Assembly: GCA_963717725.1 (NCBI GenBank)
Contig: CAVQWS010000027.1
Coordinates: 248,001 to 312,000, forward strand
Reading direction: 5' to 3'
DNA from: AC-32 sp963717725
GTDB lineage: Bacteria; Actinomycetota; Thermoleophilia; Gaiellales; Gaiellaceae
Length of the DNA: 64,000 nt
Shown here piece after piece: positions 54,974 through 61,996 of this stretch (its first letter is position 1; the number at the start of each line of letters is the position of its first letter). The notes below the pieces were generated by a model, which made no database searches, was not told the DNA's origin, and saw nothing but the letters and a program-made list of their open reading frames with translations. The position numbers and the translations under genes are program-made.

Positions 54974-56596
54974 ATGAGCCGTCCCGCACAAGCGGCCGCC
55001 GCGCTCGGAGCGGTGATGCGCAACCGCGAGCTCCGGCTGGTCGAGCTCGCGTGGGGCGCCTCGATCGTCTCCGAGTGGGCCCACTTCGTCGCACTCGGTG
55101 TCTTCGCCTACAACGCCGGCGGGACAACGGCAGTCGGGATCGCCGGGCTCGCACGGATGCTTCCGGCTGCCGTCGTCGCGCCGCTCGCCAGCAGCCTCGG
55201 CGACCGCTACCGCCGCGAACGCGTCCTCGTGGCGACGGCGCTCGTCGGCGCCTGCGCGCTGGCGGGCTCGGCGGCCGCCTTCTTCGCGGGTGGGAATGCG
55301 CCGCTCGTCTACGCGCTCGCCGCCGTGATCGGGATCACCTCGACGCTCTTTCGCCCCGCGATGCAGGCCGTGCTCCCATCGCTCGCCCGGACGCCGGAAG
55401 AGCTGATCGCTGCCAACGGCGCGAGCTCGACGATCGAGAGCCTCGGCACGCTGGCCGGGCCGCTCCTCGCGGGCGTGCTCGTGTCGGTCACGAACCCTGG
55501 AGTCGTGTTTGCGGCGGCGGCAGGGACGCTGCTCGCCGGTGCCCTGCTGCTCGCGCCGCTGCATGTCGAGGGCGTGATTCAGCCGAGCGCCGCGAGCCGG
55601 GGCCCTCGCGAGCACGTACTCGACGGCGTTCGCGCCATCCGCGGGCCGGCACGGCTGATCCTCCTCCTGATGGCGGCGCAGGGCTTCGTGCGCGGTTGTC
55701 TGAACGTCCTGATCGTCGTGGTCGTCTTCCGCGTCCTCGACGCCGGCGACGGGGCTGTCGGCTACCTGACCGCCGGTCTCGGGCTCGGCGGCCTGGCGGG
55801 CGCGTTCGGAGCGATGACCCTCCGGGGACGCGGTCTGGCCGTCGCGCTCGGCGTGGCACTCGTCTTCTGGGGACTGCCGATCGCGCTGATCGCGCCGCGC
55901 CCCTCCCTCGAGGCGGCGATCCTGCTGCTCGCGGTCGTGGGCGCCGCGAACAGCGTCGAGGACGTCGCCGGCTTCACGCTCCTCCAGCGGATCGTCCCTG
56001 ACGAGTTGCTCGGCCGCGCGCTCGGGCTGGTCTGGGGCGCGGTGATGGGCGCGGTGGCGCTTGGGTCGATCGCGGCGCCGGCTGTGGTCGCAGCGGTCGG
56101 GCCGCGGGCTGCTTTCGTCGTCGTCGGCGCGCTGCTGCCCGTGCTTACGCTGCTCTGCTGGAGCCGCCTGCGCGCGATCGACCGGGACGTGCTTGCCCCG
56201 GCCGTCGAGCTCGACGTCGTCTCCGCCGTGCCGCTGTTCCAGCCACTCTCGCTCGTGGCCAAGGAGCACCTCGCCGGGAAGCTAACGCGGTTCCACGCCG
56301 ACCCGGGCGACGTGGTGGTGCGTGCCGGCGACGCGGGCGACCGTTTCTACATCGTCGACAGCGGCGAGCTCGAGATCGTGAACGGCGCCCACGCGAGCGC
56401 CCGCCACGGCGACTTCTTCGGCGAGATCGCGCTGCTGCGCGACGTACCGCGTACGGCGACGGTCCGCGCCGTCTCACCCTCGGAGCTGTTCGCGCTGGAC
56501 CGGGACGACTTCCTGGCCGCGCTCACTCACTCCGCGGTGCGGGCGGCCGGTGAGTCGGTGGCGGAGGAGCGGCTGGCCGTCACTGCTCCTCAGTGA
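54974..56596 (+). CDS. MFS transporter fused to a cyclic-nucleotide-binding domain
   Basis: The protein has 540 residues. About 12 membrane helices of an MFS-3/enterobactin-exporter-like transporter fill residues 1-400. A C-terminal cNMP-binding domain (about 415-525) has LFQPLSLVAKEHLAGKLTRFHADPGDVVVRAGDAGDRFYIVDSGELEI and the phosphate cassette FFGEIALLRDVPRTATV, with its Arg. The start is uncertain: ATG 54974 is given; TTG 54938 would add 12 residues and lies right next to a GGAG. The transport substrate is unknown. Confidence 0.85.
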   Translation: MSRPAQAAAALGAVMRNRELRLVELAWGASIVSEWAHFVALGVFAYNAGGTTAVGIAGLARMLPAAVVAPLASSLGDRYRRERVLVATALVGACALAGSAAAFFAGGNAPLVYALAAVIGITSTLFRPAMQAVLPSLARTPEELIAANGASSTIESLGTLAGPLLAGVLVSVTNPGVVFAAAAGTLLAGALLLAPLHVEGVIQPSAASRGPREHVLDGVRAIRGPARLILLLMAAQGFVRGCLNVLIVVVVFRVLDAGDGAVGYLTAGLGLGGLAGAFGAMTLRGRGLAVALGVALVFWGLPIALIAPRPSLEAAILLLAVVGAANSVEDVAGFTLLQRIVPDELLGRALGLVWGAVMGAVALGSIAAPAVVAAVGPRAAFVVVGALLPVLTLLCWSRLRAIDRDVLAPAVELDVVSAVPLFQPLSLVAKEHLAGKLTRFHADPGDVVVRAGDAGDRFYIVDSGELEIVNGAHASARHGDFFGEIALLRDVPRTATVRAVSPSELFALDRDDFLAALTHSAVRAAGESVAEERLAVTAPQ

Positions 56597-57191
56597 GCTC
56601 GGCCGCATAAAGCTCGTACGGCAGCCGGTCCAGCTCGCGCTGCCTCGGATCCGCAACGGTGAAGAAGCGCTGCAAGGCTTTCTGCTGGAGCCACGGGAGT
56701 CGCTCGACGACGCGCCGGGCAGCGGCACGATCACCGCCGAGGGCGACGTGCTCGATCCGGTCGCGGTACGGCTCGAGCACGCGCGCTGCGGTCTCGGCCG
56801 CGGCGTCGAGCAGCGCCCGCTCCTGCTCGTCGCGCCGGCGGCGGAAGCGGTTTGCCGAGGAGCCGCCCTTCTTGTGCCGGCCCTTGACGAACCGCGAGCC
56901 CACCTTCGAGGCGACGAGCCGCTCGCCCTCGAAGACGCCGACCGCGTAGCCGCCCAGGCGAACAAGGAGCGCGGCGACGACGTGGTCCTCGGCCAGCGCC
57001 TCTAGCAGCGGCCCTAGCTCGACCCTCTCGTACACGCGCGCGTACGCGAGGCCGAATGGCGGCCGGACGGTGATCGTCTCGGCCGCGGTCTCGATCCGGG
57101 CAGCGCCGTCCGCGTAGGTCGTTCGGCCGGGCAGGCCCGCCAGCGGCTCGAGCCTCTTGCGCACGTTCTCGCGTCCGACATAGCGCGCCAC
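56580..57191 (-). CDS. acVLRF1-type peptidyl-tRNA hydrolase (Vms1/eRF1-like release-factor domain)
   Basis: The 203-residue protein belongs by pattern to the actinobacterial VLRF1 family: LVRLGGYAVGVFEGERLVASKVGSRFVKGRHKKGGSSANRFRRRR contains the glycine-rich catalytic loop and its basic tail. A central GGDRAAARRVVERL helix and a C-terminal YELYAAELTEEQ follow. Eukaryotic Vms1/ANKZF1 cleaves nascent chains from stalled 60S subunits, so the bacterial relatives are presumed to act in ribosome rescue. GTG at 57191; its 3' end overlaps the MFS gene by 17 bases. Confidence 0.8.
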   Translation of the reverse strand: MARYVGRENVRKRLEPLAGLPGRTTYADGAARIETAAETITVRPPFGLAYARVYERVELGPLLEALAEDHVVAALLVRLGGYAVGVFEGERLVASKVGSRFVKGRHKKGGSSANRFRRRRDEQERALLDAAAETAARVLEPYRDRIEHVALGGDRAAARRVVERLPWLQQKALQRFFTVADPRQRELDRLPYELYAAELTEEQ

Positions 57192-57214
57192 AAGCAGACA
57201 CTAGGCTCCCGCGC

Positions 57215-58081
57215 GTGAGGCAGGGCGATACCCGGCGCGGCCGGCTCTTTGTCGCGCTCGCGGCGATCGCCTGGTCGACCGCCGGGCTCTTCCAGCGCGA
57301 GCTGACCGTCGGCCTCGGGACGCAGCTCGCCGGCCGCGCGCTGTTCGCGATGCTCGGGATCGGCGTCTTCGTCCTCGCGACCGAGCGCCGCCGCTCGCTC
57401 GCCGCTCTCCGCGCGATCGGCCGGCCCGGCCTCGCGATGGCCGCGCTGATGGCGGTTTCGTCGGGCTCGTTCATCGCCGCGCTGAACTACACCTCGGTCG
57501 CGAACGTGCTCTTCCTGCAGGGCCTCGCGCCGGTGCTCGCGGCCGTGATGGGCATGGCGATCGGCGAGCGGGTGGAGCGGCGCACGTGGATCGCGATGGC
57601 GGTCGCGGTGACCGGCGTCGCCGTGATGGTCGGCGGCCCCAGCCGCCCGAGCGCGGCCGGCTTCGCGCTCTCGCTGCTGATGTCGGTCTCGTTCGCGGCG
57701 ACGATCGTGATCACCCGCCACCAGCGCCAGGTCTCGATGGCGCCGGCGACCTGGCTCTCACAGGCGCTCGTCTTCGTGTGCGCGGCGCCGTTCGCGTCGG
57801 CCTCGGAGGTCGGCTGGAAAGACCTGGCGCTGCTCGCCGGCCTCGGCGTGACCCAGATCGGCCTCGGCCTGATCTTCCTGACGATCGGTGCGCGCCTGAT
57901 CCCGGCCGCCGAGGTGGCGCTGATCACCCTGCTCGAGATCGTGCTCGGCCCGCTGTGGGTCTGGATCGCCCTGGGCGAGCAACCGAGCGCGACAACGCTC
58001 GTCGGCGGCGGAATCGTCCTGGCCGCAGTCGTGATCCAGACGGTCGGCGAGCCGGACGAGCCGCCGGTGTGGCCGCCCTAG
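57215..58081 (+). CDS. EamA/DMT family transporter
   Basis: The 288-residue protein has ten predicted membrane helices in two EamA repeats (RLFVALAAIAWSTAGLFQREL at the start; ALSLLMSVSFAATIVITRHQRQ opening the second). GTG at 57215 lies 23 bases from the divergent acVLRF1 gene. Members export metabolites or amino acids; the substrate is not predictable. The end reads ALGEQPSATTLVGGGIVLAAVVIQ, as is typical of the family. Confidence 0.88.
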   Translation: MRQGDTRRGRLFVALAAIAWSTAGLFQRELTVGLGTQLAGRALFAMLGIGVFVLATERRRSLAALRAIGRPGLAMAALMAVSSGSFIAALNYTSVANVLFLQGLAPVLAAVMGMAIGERVERRTWIAMAVAVTGVAVMVGGPSRPSAAGFALSLLMSVSFAATIVITRHQRQVSMAPATWLSQALVFVCAAPFASASEVGWKDLALLAGLGVTQIGLGLIFLTIGARLIPAAEVALITLLEIVLGPLWVWIALGEQPSATTLVGGGIVLAAVVIQTVGEPDEPPVWPP

Positions 58082-58119
58082 AGCCTCAAGCTCAGTGCGG
58101 AACGGCCGATCGAGCTGCC

Positions 58120-58269
58120 ATGCCGGAGCCCAGGATCTGTGGCGCCTCGTGCCGCCACGACGAGCTCGATACAAGCGGCTGCGTGAACTGCAAGGGCTCA
58201 CCGGATTTCCGAGGCTTCGTCGCTGACGGCGACGCGCAGACGTCGGCGTCACCGACGTCCAGGTTCTGA
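58120..58269 (+). CDS. Small cysteine-containing hypothetical peptide (tentative)
   Basis: The 49-codon frame starts ATG 58120. Four cysteines lie at positions 7, 11, 21 and 24 (CGASC...CVNC), a possible small metal site. No good ribosome-binding site precedes it, and the second half (DGDAQTSASPTSRF) is featureless. It fills the gap between the EamA gene and the lysine-rich gene. I have low certainty that it is expressed. Confidence 0.3.
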   Translation: MPEPRICGASCRHDELDTSGCVNCKGSPDFRGFVADGDAQTSASPTSRF

Positions 58270-58284
58270 GTCTGCGCCCGCCGA

Positions 58285-58398
58285 CTAGCCGGTAAAGCTG
58301 CTGCCGCGCTTCTTGGCCTTCTTCTCGGCGCGCTTCTCCTTGAGCGACTTCTGCGCGACCTTCTTGCCGAGCTTCTTGGGCTTCTCTTGTCCCTTCAT
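58285..58398 (-). CDS. 37-residue lysine-rich basic protein
   Basis: ATG at 58398, TAG at 58285-58287. The protein is about 46 percent Lys/Arg (KKLGKKVAQKSLKEKRAEKK) and predicted to be one long helix, like small basic proteins that bind nucleic acids or ribosomes. A weak GAGGGG precedes the ATG. The strong terminator of an upstream minus-strand transcript ends about 28 bases before it, so it must have its own promoter or depend on read-through. Short basic proteins of this type are often missed. Function unknown. Confidence 0.65.
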   Translation of the reverse strand: MKGQEKPKKLGKKVAQKSLKEKRAEKKAKKRGSSFTG

Positions 58399-58425
58399 GC
58401 GGCCAGCCTACCCCTCAAGCCCGAC

Positions 58426-58458
58426 GGCAAAAAGAAAGGGCGGCCCGTCGGCCGCCCT
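58426..58458 (-). terminator. Strong intrinsic terminator on the minus strand
   Basis: On the minus strand, AGGGCGGCC-GACG-GGCCGCCCT (58458 down to 58437) is followed by TTTCTTTTT (to about 58428): a nine-base perfect GC stem with a T-run, the best textbook intrinsic terminator in the window. The T-run exists only on the minus strand, so it ends something transcribed leftwards from above 58460. No convincing minus-strand protein gene lies upstream, which points to a non-coding RNA. Confidence 0.85.
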
Positions 58459-58680
58459 GTAAGTTGCGCTTCCCGTCCGTCTCTGCGGCCCAGGCGGCCG
58501 GTCAAGCGCAGTCGCATATTGGGTCGAAGCGGCCTTTGCGTCCTCCCCATGAAGGGGGTTATCTCCAGACAACAAGAAACGAGGCCGCCGCCCGGCCCCG
58601 TTTCCAGTTCCCTCCAGAGAGGAAAGCCGCAGGTAAGTCGCAAGGCCTCGCCGCATTGAGGCCCATTGTGTCTCCGAGAT
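58459..58680 (-). ncRNA. Candidate structured non-coding RNA ending at the terminator
   Basis: The 539 bases from 58399 to 58937 have no convincing protein gene before the aminotransferase GTG. Read on the minus strand, the part above the terminator can fold into a long rod. Outer GCCTTGCG (58643-58636) pairs with CGCAAAGGC (58541-58533) around one bulged A. Innermost GAAACGGGGCC pairs with GGCCTCGTTTC (58604-58576) around a seven-base loop. A small CCTC-TCTG-GAGG hairpin (about 58623-58612) and a CCCC-TTCAT-GGGG hairpin (about 58557-58545) lie in between. The rod with side bulges recalls 6S-type RNAs, but I cannot name a family, and the 5' end is unknown. Confidence 0.4.
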
Positions 58681-58779
58681 CGCACCCGCCGCATGGGGCG
58701 CGCTCGGTTGATGGCCTCACTATCGGCGACGGGGAGCTGGTTGATCTATCACCCTTCTACGGTTGACTGCCTTAGTTCA

Positions 58780-58810
58780 CTAACCGCAGATCAGCGTTCC
58801 CAGCGGTTAG
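58780..58810. repeat. Perfect 8-base inverted repeat upstream of the aminotransferase
   Basis: CTAACCGC (58780-58787) and GCGGTTAG (58803-58810) flank a 15-base loop, 127 bases before the aminotransferase GTG. A TTGACT at 58763-58768 could be a -35 element just before it. The block is AT-richer than its surroundings. It could be an operator or a leader hairpin of the aminotransferase gene, or part of the structured region on the other strand. Confidence 0.4.
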
Positions 58811-58937
58811 CCCGCTGGTCCCTCCGTTGTCATGGCGCCAGGATCATCCAAAACCACAGATTGAAAGCGGAATCTGCGCCGACCTGAGTCATCGCTGCCA
58901 GAGCGTGACTTCGCCGCCCACCGAATATCCTCGCTCG

Positions 58938-60086
58938 GTGCACCCTGCCCCGGATCGAGTCGAGCGACTTCCTACGCAGTACTTTAGCTCGTTGCTCGCT
59001 CGGGTCTCGGCGCTCAGGCCCGCTGAGGATCAAGTCATCGACCTGGGTCGCGGGAATCCCGAGACAGGGCCGCCGAGGCGTGTGATCGAGACGCTCGCCG
59101 ACAGGGCCCAACAGCAGGTAGCTCACGGCTACGCACCGTTTCGCGGTTTGCCAGAGCTACGAGTCGCGCTAGGCGAGCGCTATCGGATTGTGTACGGAGT
59201 CTCGCTCGATCCCAACGCCGAGATCGCGATCGTGCCCGGTACGAAGACGGCAATTGTCGAGCTTTCCCTCGCACTCGCCGAGGAGGGGCAGACGGTCGTC
59301 CTACCCGACCCGTACTACCCGGACTACCCGTCCGGGCCGGCGCTGGCTGGTGCTGACATCGCCTACGTCCCTCTCGACCCGGGGAACGGGTGGCCGCCCG
59401 ACTTCTCGCAGGCTCCCGTCGAGAACGTCGCGGCCGTCTACCTCAACTACCCGTCCAACCCGGCTGCCGTTGCCGCGCCGCCGGGGGCGTTCGAGGAGGC
59501 GGTCGCCTACGCCCAGACCACCGGTGCCGCGATCGTGCACGACTTTGCCTACGGCGATCTCGTCTTCGACGGGCGCGAGCCCAAGAGCTTCCTTGCCACC
59601 CCGGGCGCGAAGGAGGTCGGGGTTGAGATGTTCTCGATGTCCAAGTCCTACGGCATGGCCGGCTGGCGGGTCGGGTTCGTCGTCGGCAACGCGGAGATCG
59701 TCGAGCGGGTCAACCTGTTCAACGACCATTGCCGCGTCGGGATCTTCCGGCCGATCCAGGAGGCCTGCATCGCAGCGCTGACGGGGCCGCAGGACTCCGT
59801 CGCCGAGCGGCGCGACACCTACCAGCGCCGCCGCGACCGCGTGCGCGAGGTGCTCGAGCCATCCCTCGGGCCGCTCACCTGCGAGGGCACCTTCTATATC
59901 TGGCTCCAGCTGCCCGAGGGCGTCACCTTCGAGACCCTGCTCACCGAGCACCGCGTCGTGCTCGCGCCGGGCGAAGGGTTCGGGCCGAGCGGTGTAGGCC
60001 GCGCACGGCTCAGCCTGGCGGTCGACGACGAGACGCTCGAGCTTGGGCTCGAGCGTCTCGTCACGGCGTTCGGCGCTGCGAGCTAG
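58938..60086 (+). CDS. PLP-dependent aminotransferase class I (LL-DAP/succinyl-DAP aminotransferase-like)
   Basis: The 382-residue fold type I aminotransferase has the PLP Schiff-base lysine at K236 in SMSKSYGMAGWRVGF. The PDPYYPDYPSG substrate loop, VYLNYPSNPAA and DFAYGDLVFDG (with Asp and Tyr contacting PLP) are canonical. The pattern is closest to succinyldiaminopimelate or LL-diaminopimelate aminotransferases, but the substrate is not certain. GTG at 58938 starts the protein just before LPTQYFSSLLARV, as in homologues. The stop overlaps the convergent ABM gene by four bases. Confidence 0.9.
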   Translation: MHPAPDRVERLPTQYFSSLLARVSALRPAEDQVIDLGRGNPETGPPRRVIETLADRAQQQVAHGYAPFRGLPELRVALGERYRIVYGVSLDPNAEIAIVPGTKTAIVELSLALAEEGQTVVLPDPYYPDYPSGPALAGADIAYVPLDPGNGWPPDFSQAPVENVAAVYLNYPSNPAAVAAPPGAFEEAVAYAQTTGAAIVHDFAYGDLVFDGREPKSFLATPGAKEVGVEMFSMSKSYGMAGWRVGFVVGNAEIVERVNLFNDHCRVGIFRPIQEACIAALTGPQDSVAERRDTYQRRRDRVREVLEPSLGPLTCEGTFYIWLQLPEGVTFETLLTEHRVVLAPGEGFGPSGVGRARLSLAVDDETLELGLERLVTAFGAAS

Positions 60087-60394
60087 ACCCGCGCGCGTGC
60101 GAGCTCGACGACCGTCGCCTCGTAGAGGTCGACGGACTCGATCGTCAGGCCAACCTGGTCGACCATCTTCCGGCGTCGGTCCTCGAGCGTTTCCTCGGCG
60201 GCATCGGCCGCGTCTCTGCTCTCCCAGAGGATGATTGCCTTCGCCTGCCGAGTGTCTTCGTCGTAGAGGGCGATGTACCCGGCGAACCCGTCGTAACCAT
60301 GCAACATCGGGATCACCGTGCCGCGGATCATCTCGATCGCGGACTCGCGCTTCTCGGGATCGGCGCCCGAGAACGAGATCAGCCGTGCGTACAT
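60083..60394 (-). CDS. ABM-fold (dimeric alpha/beta-barrel) protein
   Basis: The 103-residue protein reads MYARLISFSGADPEKRESAIEMIRGTVIPMLHGYDGFAGYIALYDEDT in short segments typical of ABM/DABB domains. An IILWESRDAADAAEETLEDRR helix follows, and VDLYEATVVEL closes the barrel. It is a second member of the class in this window (the other is at 35897). No cofactor-binding residues are evident. ATG at 60394. Confidence 0.75.
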   Translation of the reverse strand: MYARLISFSGADPEKRESAIEMIRGTVIPMLHGYDGFAGYIALYDEDTRQAKAIILWESRDAADAAEETLEDRRRKMVDQVGLTIESVDLYEATVVELARARV

Positions 60395-60457
60395 GGCTGC
60401 TCCTTCCGGTGGGGGTACGGCGATGCTACGCCTGTTCGAGAGCCGGCAACAGCCGAG

Positions 60458-61453
60458 TTAGGTCTCTTCGCGCCTACGTCCGGCCGCGAGCTCCTCGAGC
60501 GCCGACTCGCTCACAGCATCCCGAGGCACGACCACCGCCCGCACCGGCGTCGTCGCGAACACCGACGCGGTGCGCTTCCCGCCCTCGAGCAGCGCCATCT
60601 CCCCGATCAGCGCCCCTGGCCCGAGCTCGGCGACCTCCTCGCCGTCGATCTCGACGTCGACCACGCCGTCAAGGATCAGGAATAGGTCTTGCCCTTCCTC
60701 GCCCTGCTTGATCAGAGCCTCGCCCGCTTCCAGGGCGCGGCGCTCGAGCTTCGCGCCCTCGCGCATGATCGACGCCGACAGGTCTCGCTCGAGCTCCGAC
60801 TCGACCGCTGCTGCGATCGCCGGCGAGTCCTCCCCGCCCCACGGCGTGTGCTTGCCGTGCGACTCGCGGTACCAGCGCTCGAAGTCGACCGACGCGGACT
60901 TCTCGACGAGCACGCCGTCGGCGTCGTAGACCCAGTGGCGCGGGAACGGGCTCGCGCCGGCCATCTTCCCCTCGGACGAGCCGTCGGCACGGATCACGAG
61001 CTCCAGCGTCGTCCACGCGGAGGCCGACTGGATGCGCAGGAACGGCTTGCCGCTCACGCGGCGCGGCGCGGGCAGGCCCATGTGGCCGCCGGCGGACTGG
61101 ACGAAGCGCGCCTCGCCGTCGCGCACCTCGGGCTCGGCCTGGATCACCGGGTACTTGACCGCCGGGAAGGTGACCTCGCGGCGGCCGAGCTTCAGGCGCG
61201 TGACGCCGATGCGCCCGCCGCCCGAGTAGCCGCACTCGGTGATCGTGCCGTCGTCGTCGACCTCGATCCAGGCCTTCAGCTCGTTGGCCTCGCGGAAGAG
61301 GTCGTTCTCTTCCATCGCGTCGAGGTCGAGCAGCCGGTCAGCCGGCGGCTCGTCGTAGTGGTCGACGCCCCACTCGAACGGCAGCTTCGGCATGCCCTCG
61401 ATCGCCTCGGACGGGATCCAGGAGATCGACGTGATCGACGACTCGATGCGCAT
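60458..61453 (-). CDS. Hypothetical protein with C-terminal cyclic-nucleotide-binding domain
   Basis: The protein has 331 residues. The N-terminal 205 residues are an unrecognised beta-rich region (VIQAEPEVRDGEARFVQSAGG, PFLRIQSASAWTTLELVIRADG, HWVYDADGVL). From about 225 a cNMP-binding domain follows (LERRALEAGEALIKQGEEGQDLFLILDG, ELGPGALIGEMALLEGGKRTASVFAT) with the GE...R cassette. No membrane helix and no HTH, so not a Crp-type regulator. Possibly a cAMP- or cGMP-controlled enzyme or scaffold. Confidence 0.75.
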   Translation of the reverse strand: MRIESSITSISWIPSEAIEGMPKLPFEWGVDHYDEPPADRLLDLDAMEENDLFREANELKAWIEVDDDGTITECGYSGGGRIGVTRLKLGRREVTFPAVKYPVIQAEPEVRDGEARFVQSAGGHMGLPAPRRVSGKPFLRIQSASAWTTLELVIRADGSSEGKMAGASPFPRHWVYDADGVLVEKSASVDFERWYRESHGKHTPWGGEDSPAIAAAVESELERDLSASIMREGAKLERRALEAGEALIKQGEEGQDLFLILDGVVDVEIDGEEVAELGPGALIGEMALLEGGKRTASVFATTPVRAVVVPRDAVSESALEELAAGRRREET

Positions 61454-61479
61454 CGCGGCGACGCTATTACAAAGCGTGA

Positions 61480-61614
61480 AAGGATCCGGCCGGCAGAGCC
61501 GGCGGCGACGTCGTGGTGATCGAGCCGGGGCACGACGCCTGGGTCGTGGGTGACGACACTTTCAAGGCGATCGACTTCGGCGGGTACGCGAAGTACGGAC
61601 TGCCGAACGACTAG
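61480..61614 (+). pseudogene. C-terminal remnant of a cupin-type protein
   Basis: An open frame of 44 codons after an in-frame stop at 61477-61479 encodes GDVVVIEPGHDAWVVGDDTF followed by KAIDFGGYAKYG, reminiscent of the C-terminal strands of small cupin proteins. The N-terminal half of a cupin is missing and there is no proper start or ribosome-binding site. It ends at TAG 61612-61614, overlapping the neighbouring gene's stop. It looks like a decayed 3' gene end. No other function can be read from it. Confidence 0.55.
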
Positions 61615-61811
61615 GTCTCGCTGTCGCGGTGCCGGCGCCAGAAGGTGAGAGCGCCGACCGTGCCGGCGATCGCCAGGGCCCAGAACGGCTTGTTCGGACG
61701 GCTGCCTTCAACCGAAGGGGCGGCGCTCTTCGCCTTGCGCTTGGCGATTCGCTTGCCGATCGTCCAGACGCTCCAGCCGAGGACGGCGTTCCTGCGGTTG
61801 ACGATGCTCAC
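61611..61811 (-). CDS. Small hypothetical membrane protein
   Basis: The 66-residue protein starts GTG 61811 (SIVNRRNAVLGWSVWTIGKRIAKRKAKSAAP) and has a hydrophobic C-terminal helix (FWALAIAGTVGALTFW) followed by RRHRDSET. Basic residues before the helix place the N-terminus inside. Its start lies 19 bases from the large structured element at 61830-61996. Function unknown. Confidence 0.6.
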   Translation of the reverse strand: MSIVNRRNAVLGWSVWTIGKRIAKRKAKSAAPSVEGSRPNKPFWALAIAGTVGALTFWRRHRDSET

Positions 61812-61829
61812 AGCGCGGGTTTGTAGCAG

Positions 61830-61996
61830 CTAGGAGGGTTTGACGGGGCGCTGCACCCTCTCGGGGTGTGTTGGTCGTTCCGAGGCAAGGACGCAGGGAG
61901 TGCCGATAGCCGTAGCTATCGGTGCGACTGAGGACGCAGCCTCGGGGCGAGCAGCGCGGCCCGAGAGCCTCGTCAGTGTCTCGTCAGACCTCCTAG
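61830..61996. repeat. 167-base nested inverted-repeat element
   Basis: Outer stem: CTAGGAGGGTTTGACG (61830-61845) pairs with CGTCAGACCTCCTAG (61982-61996) over 15 positions with one bulge and one G-U. Second stem: CCGAGGC (61880-61886) with GCCTCGG (61939-61945). Apical stem: CCGATAGC-CGTA-GCTATCGG (61903-61922), perfect. Both strands of the internal loop carry the same word AGGACGCAG (61888-61896 and 61931-61939). Two further pairs (GCGCTGC/GCAGCGC and CTCTCGGG/CCCGAGAG) cross each other and could make a pseudoknot. The right end contains the stop codon of the sigma gene. The nature of the element is unknown. Confidence 0.65.

Noticed and set aside
58395..58826. Short frames on both strands between 58395 and 58826
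   Set aside because: They differ on every strand and frame, have no motifs, and cover the foldable region ahead of the minus-strand terminator.
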